The position numbers and the translations under genes are program-made. Under the pieces are notes generated by a model. It saw nothing but the letters and a program-made list of their open reading frames with translations. It ran no database searches and was not told the DNA's origin. A DNA stretch of 64,000 nt from CAUPWF01 sp036656795 (GTDB lineage Bacteria > Bacillota > Clostridia > Lachnospirales > Lachnospiraceae). Shown here in pieces: positions 52,300 through 61,561 of this stretch. The number at the start of each line of letters is the position of its first letter. The stretch's first letter is position 1. The stretch spans positions 15,928 to 79,927 of the forward strand of contig JAVXHR010000009.1 of the NCBI GenBank assembly GCA_036656795.1. The letters are read 5' to 3'.

Positions 52300-52845
52300 A
52301 TGAGTGATGAGATTCAAAGAATAGCACGAGAGTTAAAGTATCAAGGTTCTATTTTAGATGTGTATTGTGATACAGTATCCATTCCAAATGGAAATATAGC
52401 AAAGTGGGACTATATTCATCATAAAGGTGCGGCTGCAGTTGTTCCGATAACGGAAGATGGTAAGATTGTAATGGTGAGGCAATATCGAAATGCATTAGAC
52501 CGGTATACATTAGAGATTCCGGCAGGAGCATTAGATTCGATAAATGAGTCTGGAAAAGACTGTGCTTCAAGAGAATTGGAAGAAGAGACAGGTTATCGTT
52601 CCGAAGAATTGGAATGGCTTATTAATATTAGAACAACAGTTGCGTTTTGTAATGAAAAGATAGAAATTTATGTTGCAAAGAATCTCATTTCATCAAGACA
52701 GGATTTAGATGAAGATGAATATATAGATGTAAAATCATATACAATTGAAGAACTAAAGGAGAAGATATATAGTGGGGTAATTGAAGATTCTAAAACAATT
52801 GCAGCGATTTTAGCATATGATAACAAATATAATTGTAGTAAATAA
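52300..52845 (+). CDS. NUDIX hydrolase (ADP-ribose pyrophosphatase-like)
   Basis: This 181-residue protein has an intact Nudix box: GALDSINESGKDCASRELEEETG (G-x5-E-x7-REL-x-EE-x-G). The VRQYRNALDRYTLEIPAGALD lead-in is typical of the ADP-ribose/NudF group, which removes ADP-ribose. AAAGGAG precedes ATG 52300. It is followed by a SpoIIM-like gene, echoing nudF ... spoIIM order in Bacillus. Confidence 0.93.
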   Translation: MSDEIQRIARELKYQGSILDVYCDTVSIPNGNIAKWDYIHHKGAAAVVPITEDGKIVMVRQYRNALDRYTLEIPAGALDSINESGKDCASRELEEETGYRSEELEWLINIRTTVAFCNEKIEIYVAKNLISSRQDLDEDEYIDVKSYTIEELKEKIYSGVIEDSKTIAAILAYDNKYNCSK

Positions 52846-52905
52846 AGAATAATTATAGAGAGGCTCGGCATATAATGGAGTATCGAAGAGACGGGAGGAA
52901 GTCTA

Positions 52906-53448
52906 GTGAAGATACGTCAAAACAAAAAGCAATTGCTTATTGTTTATATGTTGGGTTTTTTTATTGGGATTATCTATGCAAATCTGATTGCAAAAAGTTA
53001 TGTTACAACGATGGGAATCTTTAATGAATATTTCTTAGAGGAATATACGAAAGCTGTAAACTTAAGTAATGGATACATATGGTATATTTTACGAATCAGA
53101 CTTCTGCCATTATTCATACTGGGGATAGTGGGAAGTACAAAATATAAGAAGACTTCTGCTATCTTGTATATCTTATGGACAGGCTTTTCTATGGGGGTAT
53201 TAGCGGTAGGGGCAGTTGTTAGACTTGGAATGAAAGGGATTATCTTATGCTTTATTGGTATGACGCCCCAATTCATCTTTTATGTGATAGCATATGTGAT
53301 TATAATATGGTATCTTTATGCTTATCCAACCGTGAGATGGTCTTATGGAAAGCTTGGATTTGTTATTTGCATGATGGGGGCAGGTATTGGGCTTGAAGTT
53401 ATGATTAATCCTGTATTAATGAAGATGTTTTTACACACTTTACAGTAA
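52906..53448 (+). CDS. Stage II sporulation protein M-like membrane protein
   Basis: This 180-residue protein has about five hydrophobic helices (residues 10-28, 60-80, 85-108, 112-140, 150-170). The RLLPLFILGIVG and TGFSMGVLAVGAVVRLGMKGI segments resemble SpoIIM, part of the engulfment complex of sporulation. The identity is supported mainly by length, topology and position behind the NUDIX gene. The start is GTG 52906 after GGGAGGAAG. Confidence 0.68.
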   Translation: MKIRQNKKQLLIVYMLGFFIGIIYANLIAKSYVTTMGIFNEYFLEEYTKAVNLSNGYIWYILRIRLLPLFILGIVGSTKYKKTSAILYILWTGFSMGVLAVGAVVRLGMKGIILCFIGMTPQFIFYVIAYVIIIWYLYAYPTVRWSYGKLGFVICMMGAGIGLEVMINPVLMKMFLHTLQ

Positions 53449-53468
53449 TGCTCATTTGGATAATAAAG

Positions 53469-53501
53469 AACAGAGGGGGAGAACTAAACCCTCTGTTTTT
53501 G
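53469..53501 (+). terminator. Terminator between convergent spoIIM-like and spoVB-like genes
   Basis: AACAGAGGG (53469-53477) and CCCTCTGTT (53489-53497) form a 9-bp stem followed by TTTTG. It serves the plus-strand gene and may work both ways. Confidence 0.82.
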
Positions 53502-53527
53502 TTGCTTTTGCTTTGTGAAATTTTTAT

Positions 53528-54868
53528 TTAGATGCTTGAAACTAAATTTTTCTTTAAAAAATAAATGGAAAGTATACTAATAAATAATTGACTGCCTAAC
53601 AATCCCCATAGATAACCGATAATTCCATAATAAGGAATCAATAAATAGACACTTAATATGCGAAGAGATAAGCTAAAAGCATTGATGCAAAAAGTTAAAG
53701 TTGTTTTTCCCAAACCATTTAAAATACTAAGTAATGCACTATTTGTATATAAAAACGGACAGATAAATGACAATGTAACAATAAAATCACCAGCCATACG
53801 ACTGTGGAATAAGAGGTTTCCTATGAAAGAACCACACACAAAAAATAAAATGGAACAAAAACCACCTAACAGGAAGCAAGCTATGCATACTCGATTCACA
53901 AGCTTTTTTAATTGTGTCAAATGGTTTGCAGCTTGCATTTCGGCTACGGTAGGAAGCAACATAATGGAAACGGAAGTTGTGATAGCTGAGGGAAATAAAA
54001 TACATGGCAGAGCCATGCCGGTTAGAACACCAAAGGTACTAAGAGCCCCTACATTTTTCAGCCCATATTGCTGCAAGGTGGTGGGAATAGAGATGGCTTC
54101 TACACTTTGTAATACATTTAATAAGATACGGTTTGCGGTAAGCGGGATACTTAAGAATACCAATTCTTTTAGATGCTTTATATATGTAATTGTATGTGAT
54201 TTCTGATGTAAATGAAAAGGGGTGATGGAGTCATGCAAGTCATTGCGAATAAACCAGATGCAAAAGCTACAACTGGCAATTTCCCCAAAAACCAATCCAA
54301 TAGTGGCCACAGAAATAGAGAGCGGAAGTGATTTTAACTGCCCGATTAAGTATATAATGTAGACAGACCCCACTCGTATAAATTGCTCTATAAGTTGAGA
54401 GAGCGCGGGAATTCGAGTCTTACGTAATCCGTAATAGTATCCACAGATACAACTATGTACGGAGCCAAAAGGCAGTGCATAGGACATCACAATTAAAAGC
54501 GACTCACATCGATTATCACCAAGTAAAGTCAAAGCAATAGTTTTGGAATTTGATTGCAAAAATATCATGGTGATGCAGGAGAGCAATAAAGAAATCAAGA
54601 TGGAAATTGTCAATAATTGTTTTTTGCCTTCGTCGGAGTTTAGCGAAGATAAACTTGCGATACAACGAGAAAGTGCAGTTTGAATCCCGGCGGAAGTTAT
54701 GGAAAAACATAAAGCATAAATCGGAAAAATTAATTGATAAAGGCCGACACCTTCTTCCCCAAAAGTTCGACTTAAGAAAATCCGATAAAAAAATCCGATA
54801 AAACGGGTTGCAAATCCGGTTAAAGTTAAAATCAAAGTTCCTTTTAAAATACTACGTTTATAAGACAT
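53528..54868 (-). CDS. SpoVB-like lipid/oligosaccharide flippase (MATE/MVF superfamily)
   Basis: This 446-residue protein has about 12-14 membrane helices. The start ILKGTLILTLTGFATRFIGFFYRIFLSRTFGEEGVGLYQLIFPIY is typical of stage V sporulation protein B and related flippases of peptidoglycan precursors. It is slightly shorter than SpoVB (about 518). ATG on the minus strand at 54868 follows ATAGGAGGACC. It likely acts in spore cortex or envelope synthesis. Confidence 0.87.
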   Translation of the reverse strand: MSYKRSILKGTLILTLTGFATRFIGFFYRIFLSRTFGEEGVGLYQLIFPIYALCFSITSAGIQTALSRCIASLSSLNSDEGKKQLLTISILISLLLSCITMIFLQSNSKTIALTLLGDNRCESLLIVMSYALPFGSVHSCICGYYYGLRKTRIPALSQLIEQFIRVGSVYIIYLIGQLKSLPLSISVATIGLVFGEIASCSFCIWFIRNDLHDSITPFHLHQKSHTITYIKHLKELVFLSIPLTANRILLNVLQSVEAISIPTTLQQYGLKNVGALSTFGVLTGMALPCILFPSAITTSVSIMLLPTVAEMQAANHLTQLKKLVNRVCIACFLLGGFCSILFFVCGSFIGNLLFHSRMAGDFIVTLSFICPFLYTNSALLSILNGLGKTTLTFCINAFSLSLRILSVYLLIPYYGIIGYLWGLLGSQLFISILSIYFLKKNLVSSI

Positions 54869-54916
54869 GGTCCTCCTATGGATATAGGTATCGATATATT
54901 ATATTCTAAAATTATA

Positions 54917-54945
54917 TTGACAGAACAAAAAGGGAATGTTATTCT
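54917..54945 (+). promoter_or_regulatory. Promoter of the isc operon
   Basis: TTGACA (54917-54922), a 17-base spacer and TATTCT (54940-54945) predict a start near 54952, giving a leader of about 93 bases before iscR that carries the repeats noted next. Confidence 0.7.
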
Positions 54946-54954
54946 AAAAATATA

Positions 54955-54997
54955 TTAATCCTAGCTAATAAGTAGGAATTGAAGTACTAGGAATTAA
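54955..54997 (+). repeat. Operator-like repeats in the iscR leader
   Basis: TTAATCCTAG (54955-54964) is the near-perfect complement of CTAGGAATTAA (54987-54997). In addition TAGGAATT occurs twice (54973-54980 and 54988-54995), 15 bases apart. It lies just after the promoter, where an Rrf2-family repressor could bind for autoregulation; it does not obviously match the E. coli IscR type 1 site. Confidence 0.5.
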
Positions 54998-55044
54998 TTC
55001 GAAAAATGATAAGAGGACTAGAACGATAGTAAAGAGGTGATTGT

Positions 55045-55521
55045 TTGAAATTGTCAACAAAGGGCAGGTATGGACTTAGGGCTTTGATTGATTTAGCGCA
55101 GTACAGTGAAGTTGAACCGGTTCCTATAAGTAGTATTGCATCTAGACAGGGAATTTCTGAACGATACTTAGAACAACTTATGGCTATGCTAAAAAAAGCA
55201 GGCTTAATACAAAGTATTCGTGGTGCAGGAGGAGGTTATATTCTTGCAAAAGAAATCAAGGATATTTCAGTGGGAGATGTACTACGGGCATTAGAAGGAA
55301 ACATTGAACCGGTAGAATGTGCCGCATTTCACGAAGGAGAAGGCTGTGAAGCTTCGGGTGGTTGTGTCACAAAGTATGTCTGGCAGAAGATTAATGATAG
55401 CATTAATCAGACGGTGGACGAGATTATGTTGGATCAATTGGTTAAAGAGAGTAAATCAATAATGGAAGATAATAAAAAAAGTAACAGCAATATAATGGCA
55501 CATAAAAAGTGCAATAATTAG
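55045..55521 (+). CDS. iscR: Rrf2-family Fe-S sensing regulator (IscR-like)
   Basis: This 158-residue regulator has an N-terminal winged helix (STKGRYGLRALIDLAQYSEVEPVPISSIASRQGISERYLEQLM) and three spaced cysteines (C93 region: CAAFHEGEGCEASGGC) that could hold a 2Fe-2S cluster. It leads iscS-iscU-mnmA and probably represses them when clusters are abundant. The TTG start at 55045 follows AAAGAGGTGA. Confidence 0.92.
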   Translation: MKLSTKGRYGLRALIDLAQYSEVEPVPISSIASRQGISERYLEQLMAMLKKAGLIQSIRGAGGGYILAKEIKDISVGDVLRALEGNIEPVECAAFHEGEGCEASGGCVTKYVWQKINDSINQTVDEIMLDQLVKESKSIMEDNKKSNSNIMAHKKCNN

Positions 55522-55533
55522 GAGGAATGCCAT

Positions 55534-56718
55534 ATGAATAAATTAATTTATCTAGATAATGCAGCAACTACAAAAGTGGCACCGGAAGTAGTAGAAGCGA
55601 TGCTTCCGTATTTTACGGAAAATTATGGAAATCCATCCAGTGTCTATGGATTTGCAGCTAAGAATAAAGATGCTATTGCAGAACAACGAGAGATAATAGC
55701 AAAGGCATTAGGAGCAGAACCGGAGGAAGTATATTTTACGGCAGGTGGTTCTGAATCTGATAATTGGGCATTAAAAGCAACAGCAGAAGCTTATGGGGCA
55801 AAAGGGAATCATATTATTACAACAAAGATTGAGCATCATGCAATTCTCCATACGTGTGCTTATCTAGAGAGTAGGGGATATGAAATAACGTACTTAGATG
55901 TAGATGAAACAGGTATGGTGAGCGTGGAAGATGTAAAGGCAGCAATTCGACCAACGACTATTTTAATATCGGTTATGTTTGCTAATAATGAGATCGGAAC
56001 AATTCAACCAATCAAAGAAATTGGCGCTATTGCAAAAGAATATGGAATATTGTTTCATACAGATGCTGTACAAGCTTTTGCTCAAGTACCAATTAATGTT
56101 GAAGATTGTCATATTGACATGTTAAGTGCCAGTGGGCATAAACTAAATGGGCCAAAGGGAATTGGATTTTTATATATTAGAAAAGGAGTCAAAATACGTT
56201 CCTTTATACACGGTGGAGCACAAGAGAGAAAACGTCGTGCTGGAACCGAGAATGTTCCTGGAATTATAGGGATTGGAACAGCTGTTCATAGAGCAATTGT
56301 TTCATTGGAAGAACGAACAAAGAAGGAAATAGAGCTAAGAGATTATCTTATAACCAGAGTGCTTGATGAAATTCCATATTGCAGATTGAATGGACATAAA
56401 ACAGAGCGTTTGCCCAATAATGCAAACTTTTGTTTCCGCTTTGTAGAAGGGGAATCCTTGTTAATTATGCTTGATATGAAGGGAATCTGTGGATCCAGTG
56501 GCTCAGCATGTACATCAGGTTCTTTAGACCCATCTCATGTATTATTGGCAATAGGATTACCACATGAGATTGCACATGGATCTCTTCGCCTAACATTGAG
56601 TGAAGAAACTACCAAAGAAGATATTGATTATGTAGTAGAAACGGTGAAAGAAGTAGTTGCACATCTAAGAAATATGTCACCATTGTATGAAGACTTTATT
56701 AAGAAAAACAAAAACTGA
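55534..56718 (+). CDS. iscS: Cysteine desulfurase
   Basis: This 394-residue PLP enzyme takes sulfur from cysteine. It begins YLDNAATTKVAPEVVEAM, with the PLP lysine in SASGHKLNGPKG and the persulfide cysteine in SSGSACTSGSLDPSHVL. It supplies the scaffold protein and MnmA encoded downstream. AGGAGG precedes ATG 55534. Confidence 0.96.
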   Translation: MNKLIYLDNAATTKVAPEVVEAMLPYFTENYGNPSSVYGFAAKNKDAIAEQREIIAKALGAEPEEVYFTAGGSESDNWALKATAEAYGAKGNHIITTKIEHHAILHTCAYLESRGYEITYLDVDETGMVSVEDVKAAIRPTTILISVMFANNEIGTIQPIKEIGAIAKEYGILFHTDAVQAFAQVPINVEDCHIDMLSASGHKLNGPKGIGFLYIRKGVKIRSFIHGGAQERKRRAGTENVPGIIGIGTAVHRAIVSLEERTKKEIELRDYLITRVLDEIPYCRLNGHKTERLPNNANFCFRFVEGESLLIMLDMKGICGSSGSACTSGSLDPSHVLLAIGLPHEIAHGSLRLTLSEETTKEDIDYVVETVKEVVAHLRNMSPLYEDFIKKNKN

Positions 56719-56753
56719 TTAACAATAGAAAAGAAAAGCAGGAGGCACAAATC

Positions 56754-57197
56754 ATGTATACAGAAAAAGTAATGGACCATTTTCAAAATCCAAGAAATGT
56801 AGGTGAGATAGAAAATGCAAGTGGTGTTGGAACCGTAGGAAACGCAAAATGTGGAGATATTATGAGAATTTATCTTGATATTGATGAACAACAAATAATT
56901 CGAGATGTGAAATTTAAAACTTTTGGTTGTGGTGCAGCAGTTGCTACAAGCAGTATGGCGACAGAACTTGTAAAAGGGAAAAATATTAATGAAGCACTTC
57001 AAATTACGAATAAAGCAGTTATGGAAGCACTTGATGGATTGCCACCGGTAAAAATTCATTGTTCTTTATTAGCAGAGGAGGCTATTCACGCAGCACTTTG
57101 GGATTATGCAGAAAAACATCATATTAAGATTGAAGGCCTTCAAAAACCTAAAAGTGATATTCATGAAGATGATGAGAATGTTACAGACGAATATTAG
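56754..57197 (+). CDS. iscU: Fe-S cluster scaffold protein (IscU/NifU N-terminal type)
   Basis: This 147-residue scaffold opens YTEKVMDHFQNPRNVGEI and has three cluster cysteines in NAKCGDIMRIY, FGCGAAVATSSM and KIHCSLLAEEAI. The NVGEIENASGVGTVGN version is typical of clostridial NifU-like proteins. AGGAGGC precedes ATG 56754. Confidence 0.95.
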   Translation: MYTEKVMDHFQNPRNVGEIENASGVGTVGNAKCGDIMRIYLDIDEQQIIRDVKFKTFGCGAAVATSSMATELVKGKNINEALQITNKAVMEALDGLPPVKIHCSLLAEEAIHAALWDYAEKHHIKIEGLQKPKSDIHEDDENVTDEY

Positions 57198-57214
57198 AAG
57201 ATAGAGGATATGTG

Positions 57215-58297
57215 ATGAAGAAAAAAAAAGTTGTAGTTGGAATGTCAGGCGGAGTGGATTCTTCAGTAGCTGCATATTTATTAAAAGAGCAAGGATATGA
57301 CGTGATAGGGGTTACCATGCAGATATGGCAGGAAGAAGAACAGTCAATACAAGAAGAAAATGGTGGGTGCTGTGGATTAAGCGCAGTGGATGATGCCAGA
57401 AAAGTAGCACATATACTTGATATCCCTTATTATGTTATGAATTTCAGAGAAGAATTTCGAACACAGGTCATTGACTATTTTACAGAAGAATACATGAGAG
57501 GTAAAACTCCAAATCCCTGCATTGCATGTAATCGTTATGTTAAATGGGAGGCTTTATTAAAACGAAGTCTTGAAATAGGTGCAGATTATATTGCCACTGG
57601 ACATTATGCAAGGGTAGTCAAATTAGAAAATGGACGTTACACATTGCAATGTTCAGCAACACCTGAAAAAGATCAAACTTACGCATTATATAATCTGACA
57701 CAGGAACAATTAGCACATACATTGATGCCGGTAGGGGATTATACAAAAGATCAAATTCGTGAAATCGCAAATACAATACAATTGCCAATTGCAAATAAAC
57801 CAGATAGTCAGGATATCTGTTTTGTTCCAGATGGTGATTATGCTTCTTTTATAGAAAAAGAAATATCAGAACAGATTCCAAAAGGAAATTTTATAACATC
57901 AGATGGCGAGATATTAGGAGAACATGAGGGAATCACACATTATACAGTAGGACAGAGACGCGGACTTGGATTATCACTTGGATATCCAACCTTTGTACTT
58001 AAGATACTTCCTGAAACTAATGAAGTTGTGATTGGTGGAATGAAGGAATCTCTTACTTATACGCTACATGCAAATCAATTGAATTTTATGTCGGTGGAAG
58101 ATATAAAAGAGGAAGTGTTGGTGTTAGCTAAGATTCGGTACAACCATAAAGGGGCTTGGTGTACGATAAAGAAGACAGGTAAAGATGAGATACTTTGCAC
58201 ATTTGAGGAACAACAAAGAGCAGTTACTCCGGGACAGGCAGTGGTGTTCTATGATGGAGAACATGTGTTAGGTGGCGGAACAATTATAGGAGAATAG
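57215..58297 (+). CDS. mnmA: tRNA-specific 2-thiouridylase
   Basis: This 360-residue enzyme thiolates U34 of Lys, Glu and Gln tRNAs with IscS-derived sulfur. The PP-loop GMSGGVDSSVAAYLL, the first catalytic Cys in PNPCIACNRY and the second in SQDICFVPDGDY are present. ATG 57215 is better spaced from AGAGGA than the GTG at 57212. Its place behind iscSU matches its sulfur source. Confidence 0.96.
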   Translation: MKKKKVVVGMSGGVDSSVAAYLLKEQGYDVIGVTMQIWQEEEQSIQEENGGCCGLSAVDDARKVAHILDIPYYVMNFREEFRTQVIDYFTEEYMRGKTPNPCIACNRYVKWEALLKRSLEIGADYIATGHYARVVKLENGRYTLQCSATPEKDQTYALYNLTQEQLAHTLMPVGDYTKDQIREIANTIQLPIANKPDSQDICFVPDGDYASFIEKEISEQIPKGNFITSDGEILGEHEGITHYTVGQRRGLGLSLGYPTFVLKILPETNEVVIGGMKESLTYTLHANQLNFMSVEDIKEEVLVLAKIRYNHKGAWCTIKKTGKDEILCTFEEQQRAVTPGQAVVFYDGEHVLGGGTIIGE

Positions 58298-58300
58298 GTT

Positions 58301-59113
58301 ATGACAGATATAACATCAGATTTTCACATGCATACGAGTTTTTCAAATGATTCAAAATCCAGTCCGGAGCAGATGGTATTGGGGGCAATTAAAAAAGGTA
58401 TGAAAATCATCTGCTTTACGGATCATCAAGACAAAGATTATTCATTTGAAGGCACTGAAGCAGTGTATGATACGGGAGAGTATTTTCGCATATTAGAAAA
58501 ATTGCAATATAAATACAAAGAACAAATAGAGGTGCGAATTGGGGTTGAATTAGGATTGCAGCCACATTTGGGAGCGTATTATAAAAAATATGTACATCAG
58601 TATCCATTTGATTTTGTAATAGGATCGGTTCATCTGATTATGTCAAAGGATCCCTATTTTGATAACTTCTTTATAGATCATACAGATAGCGAGGCATATA
58701 AGATTGCATTTAAACAAACATTAGAAGATATTCAAGGAGTTGACGATTTTGATGTGTTGGGACACTTAGATTATATTGTTCGTTATGGAAAAGAAAAGGA
58801 TAAGGAATATTCTTATGCAAAGTATGCAACTGATATTGATGAAATTCTGAAGCATCTAATCAATCATGGAAAAGGAATTGAGCTGAATACGGCAGGATTT
58901 AAGTATGGGCTTTCCTTTGCACACCCACATCCAGAAGTTTTGAAACGGTATAAAGAACTGGGTGGTGAGATTCTTACAATCGGTGCAGATGGTCACAAAC
59001 CGGAACATATAGGATATGATTTTCATAGGGTGAGTGATATTTTACAAGAATGTGGATTTAAATATTACACAGAATTTAAAGACAGAAAACCGATTTTTAA
59101 ACAACTTCCATAA
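58301..59113 (+). CDS. PHP-domain phosphatase (HisJ-type histidinol-phosphatase)
   Basis: This 270-residue PHP metalloenzyme has metal motifs DFHMHTSFSNDSK, CFTDHQD, GSVHLI, GHLDYI and TIGADGHKPEHIG. Length and motifs fit HisK/HisJ histidinol-phosphate phosphatase, though no other his gene is nearby and other phosphoesters are possible. It starts 3 bases after mnmA. Confidence 0.85.
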   Translation: MTDITSDFHMHTSFSNDSKSSPEQMVLGAIKKGMKIICFTDHQDKDYSFEGTEAVYDTGEYFRILEKLQYKYKEQIEVRIGVELGLQPHLGAYYKKYVHQYPFDFVIGSVHLIMSKDPYFDNFFIDHTDSEAYKIAFKQTLEDIQGVDDFDVLGHLDYIVRYGKEKDKEYSYAKYATDIDEILKHLINHGKGIELNTAGFKYGLSFAHPHPEVLKRYKELGGEILTIGADGHKPEHIGYDFHRVSDILQECGFKYYTEFKDRKPIFKQLP

Positions 59114-59128
59114 AAATGAAAATTTCAC

Positions 59129-59157
59129 TTGAAATTTTGTCTTGAATTTAGTACAAT
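59129..59157 (+). promoter_or_regulatory. Promoter of the gap-pgk-tpiA-gpmI operon
   Basis: TTGAAA (59129-59134), a 17-base spacer and TACAAT (59152-59157) predict a start near 59164, leaving a leader of about 89 bases. Confidence 0.75.
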
Positions 59158-59173
59158 AAACAACAGGTTGATG

Positions 59174-59196
59174 TTTCTTTAACGAAGTTAAAGAAA
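59174..59196 (+). promoter_or_regulatory. Perfect inverted repeat in the gap leader
   Basis: TTTCTTTAAC and GTTAAAGAAA are perfect 10-base arms around GAA. It lies about 10 bases after the predicted transcript start, so it could be an operator for a glycolytic regulator or a stabilising 5' hairpin. Confidence 0.6.
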
Positions 59197-59252
59197 TTCA
59201 CAATAGATAGGTGTAACAGTAATTTACTATTAAACTTTAGGAGGAATTAATC

Positions 59253-60266
59253 ATGGCAGTAAAAGTAGCGATTAATGGATTTGGACGCATTGGACGTCTT
59301 GCATTCAGACAAATGTTCGGAGCAGAGGGATATGAAGTGGTTGCAATCAACGACTTAACCAATCCTAGAATGTTAGCTCACTTATTAAAATACGATTCAG
59401 CACAAGGTAGATATGCATTAGCTGATAAGGTAGAAGCAAAAGAAGATTCTATTGTAGTAGATGGACAAGAAATTAAAATCTATGCACAAAGGGATCCTAA
59501 AGATCTTCCATGGGGAAAATTAGGAGTAGATGTTGTACTTGAATGTACTGGTTTCTTTGCATCAAAAGAAAAAGCATCTGCACATATTCAGGCAGGAGCT
59601 AGAAAAGTTGTTATCTCCGCACCAGCAGGATCAGATCTTCCAACCGTTGTTTACAATGTAAATCATGATATTTTAAAAGCATCTGATACAGTGATTTCTG
59701 CTGCATCATGTACAACAAACTGTTTAGCACCAATGGCTGATGCATTGAACAAACTTGCACCAATCAAAAGTGGTATTATGACAACAATCCATGCATACAC
59801 AGGAGATCAGATGACTCTTGATGGTCCACATCCAAAAGATGACTTAAGACGAGCTCGTGCTGCAGCATGTTCTATCGTTCCAAATACAACAGGAGCTGCA
59901 AAAGCAATCGGACTTGTTATTCCAGCACTAAACGGAAAATTAATTGGAGCTGCTCAACGTGTTCCAACCCCAACAGGTTCTACTACTCTTTTAACAGCAG
60001 TTGTTGAAGGTACTGTAACAAAAGAAGAAATTAATGCAGCAATGAAAGCAGCAGCAAATGAATCTTTTGGTTATACAGAAGAAGAATTAGTATCTAGTGA
60101 TATCGTGGGTATTACCTTTGGTTCTTTATTTGATGCAACACAGACAATGGTTACATCAATGGACAACGGAACATCTCAAGTACAAGTTGTATCATGGTAT
60201 GATAATGAAAATTCTTACACAAGCCAGATGGTAAGAACAATTAAGTATTTCTCAGAATTAGCATAA
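59253..60266 (+). CDS. gap: Glyceraldehyde-3-phosphate dehydrogenase
   Basis: This 337-residue glycolytic enzyme has NAD motif INGFGRIGRLAFRQM and catalytic Cys153 in SAASCTTNCLAP. The RVPTPTGSTTLL segment and WYDNENSYTSQMVRT end are typical. AGGAGG precedes ATG 59253. It heads a four-gene lower-glycolysis cluster that also processes DHAP released by the BMC aldolase. Confidence 0.97.
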   Translation: MAVKVAINGFGRIGRLAFRQMFGAEGYEVVAINDLTNPRMLAHLLKYDSAQGRYALADKVEAKEDSIVVDGQEIKIYAQRDPKDLPWGKLGVDVVLECTGFFASKEKASAHIQAGARKVVISAPAGSDLPTVVYNVNHDILKASDTVISAASCTTNCLAPMADALNKLAPIKSGIMTTIHAYTGDQMTLDGPHPKDDLRRARAAACSIVPNTTGAAKAIGLVIPALNGKLIGAAQRVPTPTGSTTLLTAVVEGTVTKEEINAAMKAAANESFGYTEEELVSSDIVGITFGSLFDATQTMVTSMDNGTSQVQVVSWYDNENSYTSQMVRTIKYFSELA

Positions 60267-60290
60267 ATCAAAGCGCTTAGCAGAAACATG

Positions 60291-60321
60291 CAGGTTCGGT
60301 CTTCTGGACCGGACCTGTTTT
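60291..60321 (+). terminator. Intercistronic hairpin between gap and pgk
   Basis: CAGGTTCGGTC and GACCGGACCTG form an 11-bp stem (one G-U) with a 5-base loop, followed by TTTTAT. It is terminator-shaped, but pgk lacks an obvious promoter, so it is probably a partial terminator or stabiliser raising gap over pgk. Confidence 0.7.
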
Positions 60322-60343
60322 ATATGAAAAAGGAGGCATTGCG

Positions 60344-61537
60344 ATGCTTAATAAAAAATCCGTAGATGATATTAATGTAAAAGGGAAAAGAGTTCTTGTA
60401 AGATGCGATTTTAATGTACCATTAATTGATGGAGCAATTACAGATGAAAATCGTTTGGTAGCTGCTTTACCTACAATTCAAAAATTGGTTTCAGATGGAG
60501 GGAAAATTATTCTTTGTTCTCATTTGGGAAAACCAAAAGGTGTAGCAGTGCCATCATTATCATTGGCACCTGTAGCCACTCGATTAGCACAACTTTTAAA
60601 TCAAGATGTAAAATTTGCGGCAGATTCTGAAGTGGTGGGACCAAATGCAAAAGCAGCAGTAGCTGCAATGCAAGATGGTGATATTATTCTTCTTGAAAAT
60701 ACGCGATACAGAATAGAAGAGACAAAGAATGGAGAAACGTTTAGTAGAGAATTAGCTTCTTTATGTGATATCTTTGTAAATGATGCTTTTGGTACAGCAC
60801 ATCGGGCACATTGTTCTAATGTTGGAGTTACACAATTTGTGGATACGGCCGTGGTTGGTTACTTGATGCAAAAAGAAATTGACTTTTTAGGAAATGCTGT
60901 CAATAATCCCGAGAGACCATTTGTAGCAATCTTAGGTGGTGCAAAAGTGTCTGGTAAGATTTCTGTAATTGAAAATTTACTTGATAAAGTGGATACGTTG
61001 ATTATTGGTGGTGGAATGTCTTATACATTTAGTAAAGCACTTGGTGGTCATGTAGGCAATTCTTTACTGGAAGAAGATTATTGTGAATATGCATTGAAAA
61101 TGTTAAAAAAAGCAGAAGAAAAAGGTGTGAAGTTATTATTACCGTTAGATAACGTGATTGCGGATGCTTTTTCTAATGATGCAAATACACAAGTGGTAGG
61201 TCGTGGAGAGATTATAGATGGTTGGGAAGGTCTTGATATTGGACCCGAAACACAAGTGTTGTTCGCAGATGCAGTGAAAAATGCAAAAACAGTTGTGTGG
61301 AATGGACCGATGGGATGTTTTGAGATGCCTAAATTTGCTGCAGGAACAGAGGCGGTTGCAAAGGCATTAGCAGATACAGATGCAGTTACAATTATTGGCG
61401 GTGGTGATTCAGCAGCAGCTGTTAACCAATTAGGATATGGGGATAAGATGTCACATATCTCAACAGGTGGCGGTGCATCACTTGAATTTTTAGAAGGTAA
61501 GGAATTACCAGGTGTGGCAGCAGCTAATAATAAATAG
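60344..61537 (+). CDS. pgk: Phosphoglycerate kinase
   Basis: This 397-residue two-domain kinase makes ATP from 1,3-bisphosphoglycerate. Motifs are VLVRCDFNVPL, HLGKPKG, LENTRYRIEE, FVAILGGAKVSGKI and the late GGGDSAAAVNQLGYGDKMSHISTGGGASLEFLEG. AAGGAGGC precedes ATG 60344. Confidence 0.97.
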   Translation: MLNKKSVDDINVKGKRVLVRCDFNVPLIDGAITDENRLVAALPTIQKLVSDGGKIILCSHLGKPKGVAVPSLSLAPVATRLAQLLNQDVKFAADSEVVGPNAKAAVAAMQDGDIILLENTRYRIEETKNGETFSRELASLCDIFVNDAFGTAHRAHCSNVGVTQFVDTAVVGYLMQKEIDFLGNAVNNPERPFVAILGGAKVSGKISVIENLLDKVDTLIIGGGMSYTFSKALGGHVGNSLLEEDYCEYALKMLKKAEEKGVKLLLPLDNVIADAFSNDANTQVVGRGEIIDGWEGLDIGPETQVLFADAVKNAKTVVWNGPMGCFEMPKFAAGTEAVAKALADTDAVTIIGGGDSAAAVNQLGYGDKMSHISTGGGASLEFLEGKELPGVAAANNK

Positions 61538-61561
61538 TGTATTGAAGAGGAGAAAAAAATT

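Noticed and set aside
53658..54206. 182-codon plus-strand frame inside the spoVB-like gene
   Set aside because: The minus-strand frame encodes a coherent multi-helix flippase with a good ribosome site; the plus frame has neither motif nor start signal.
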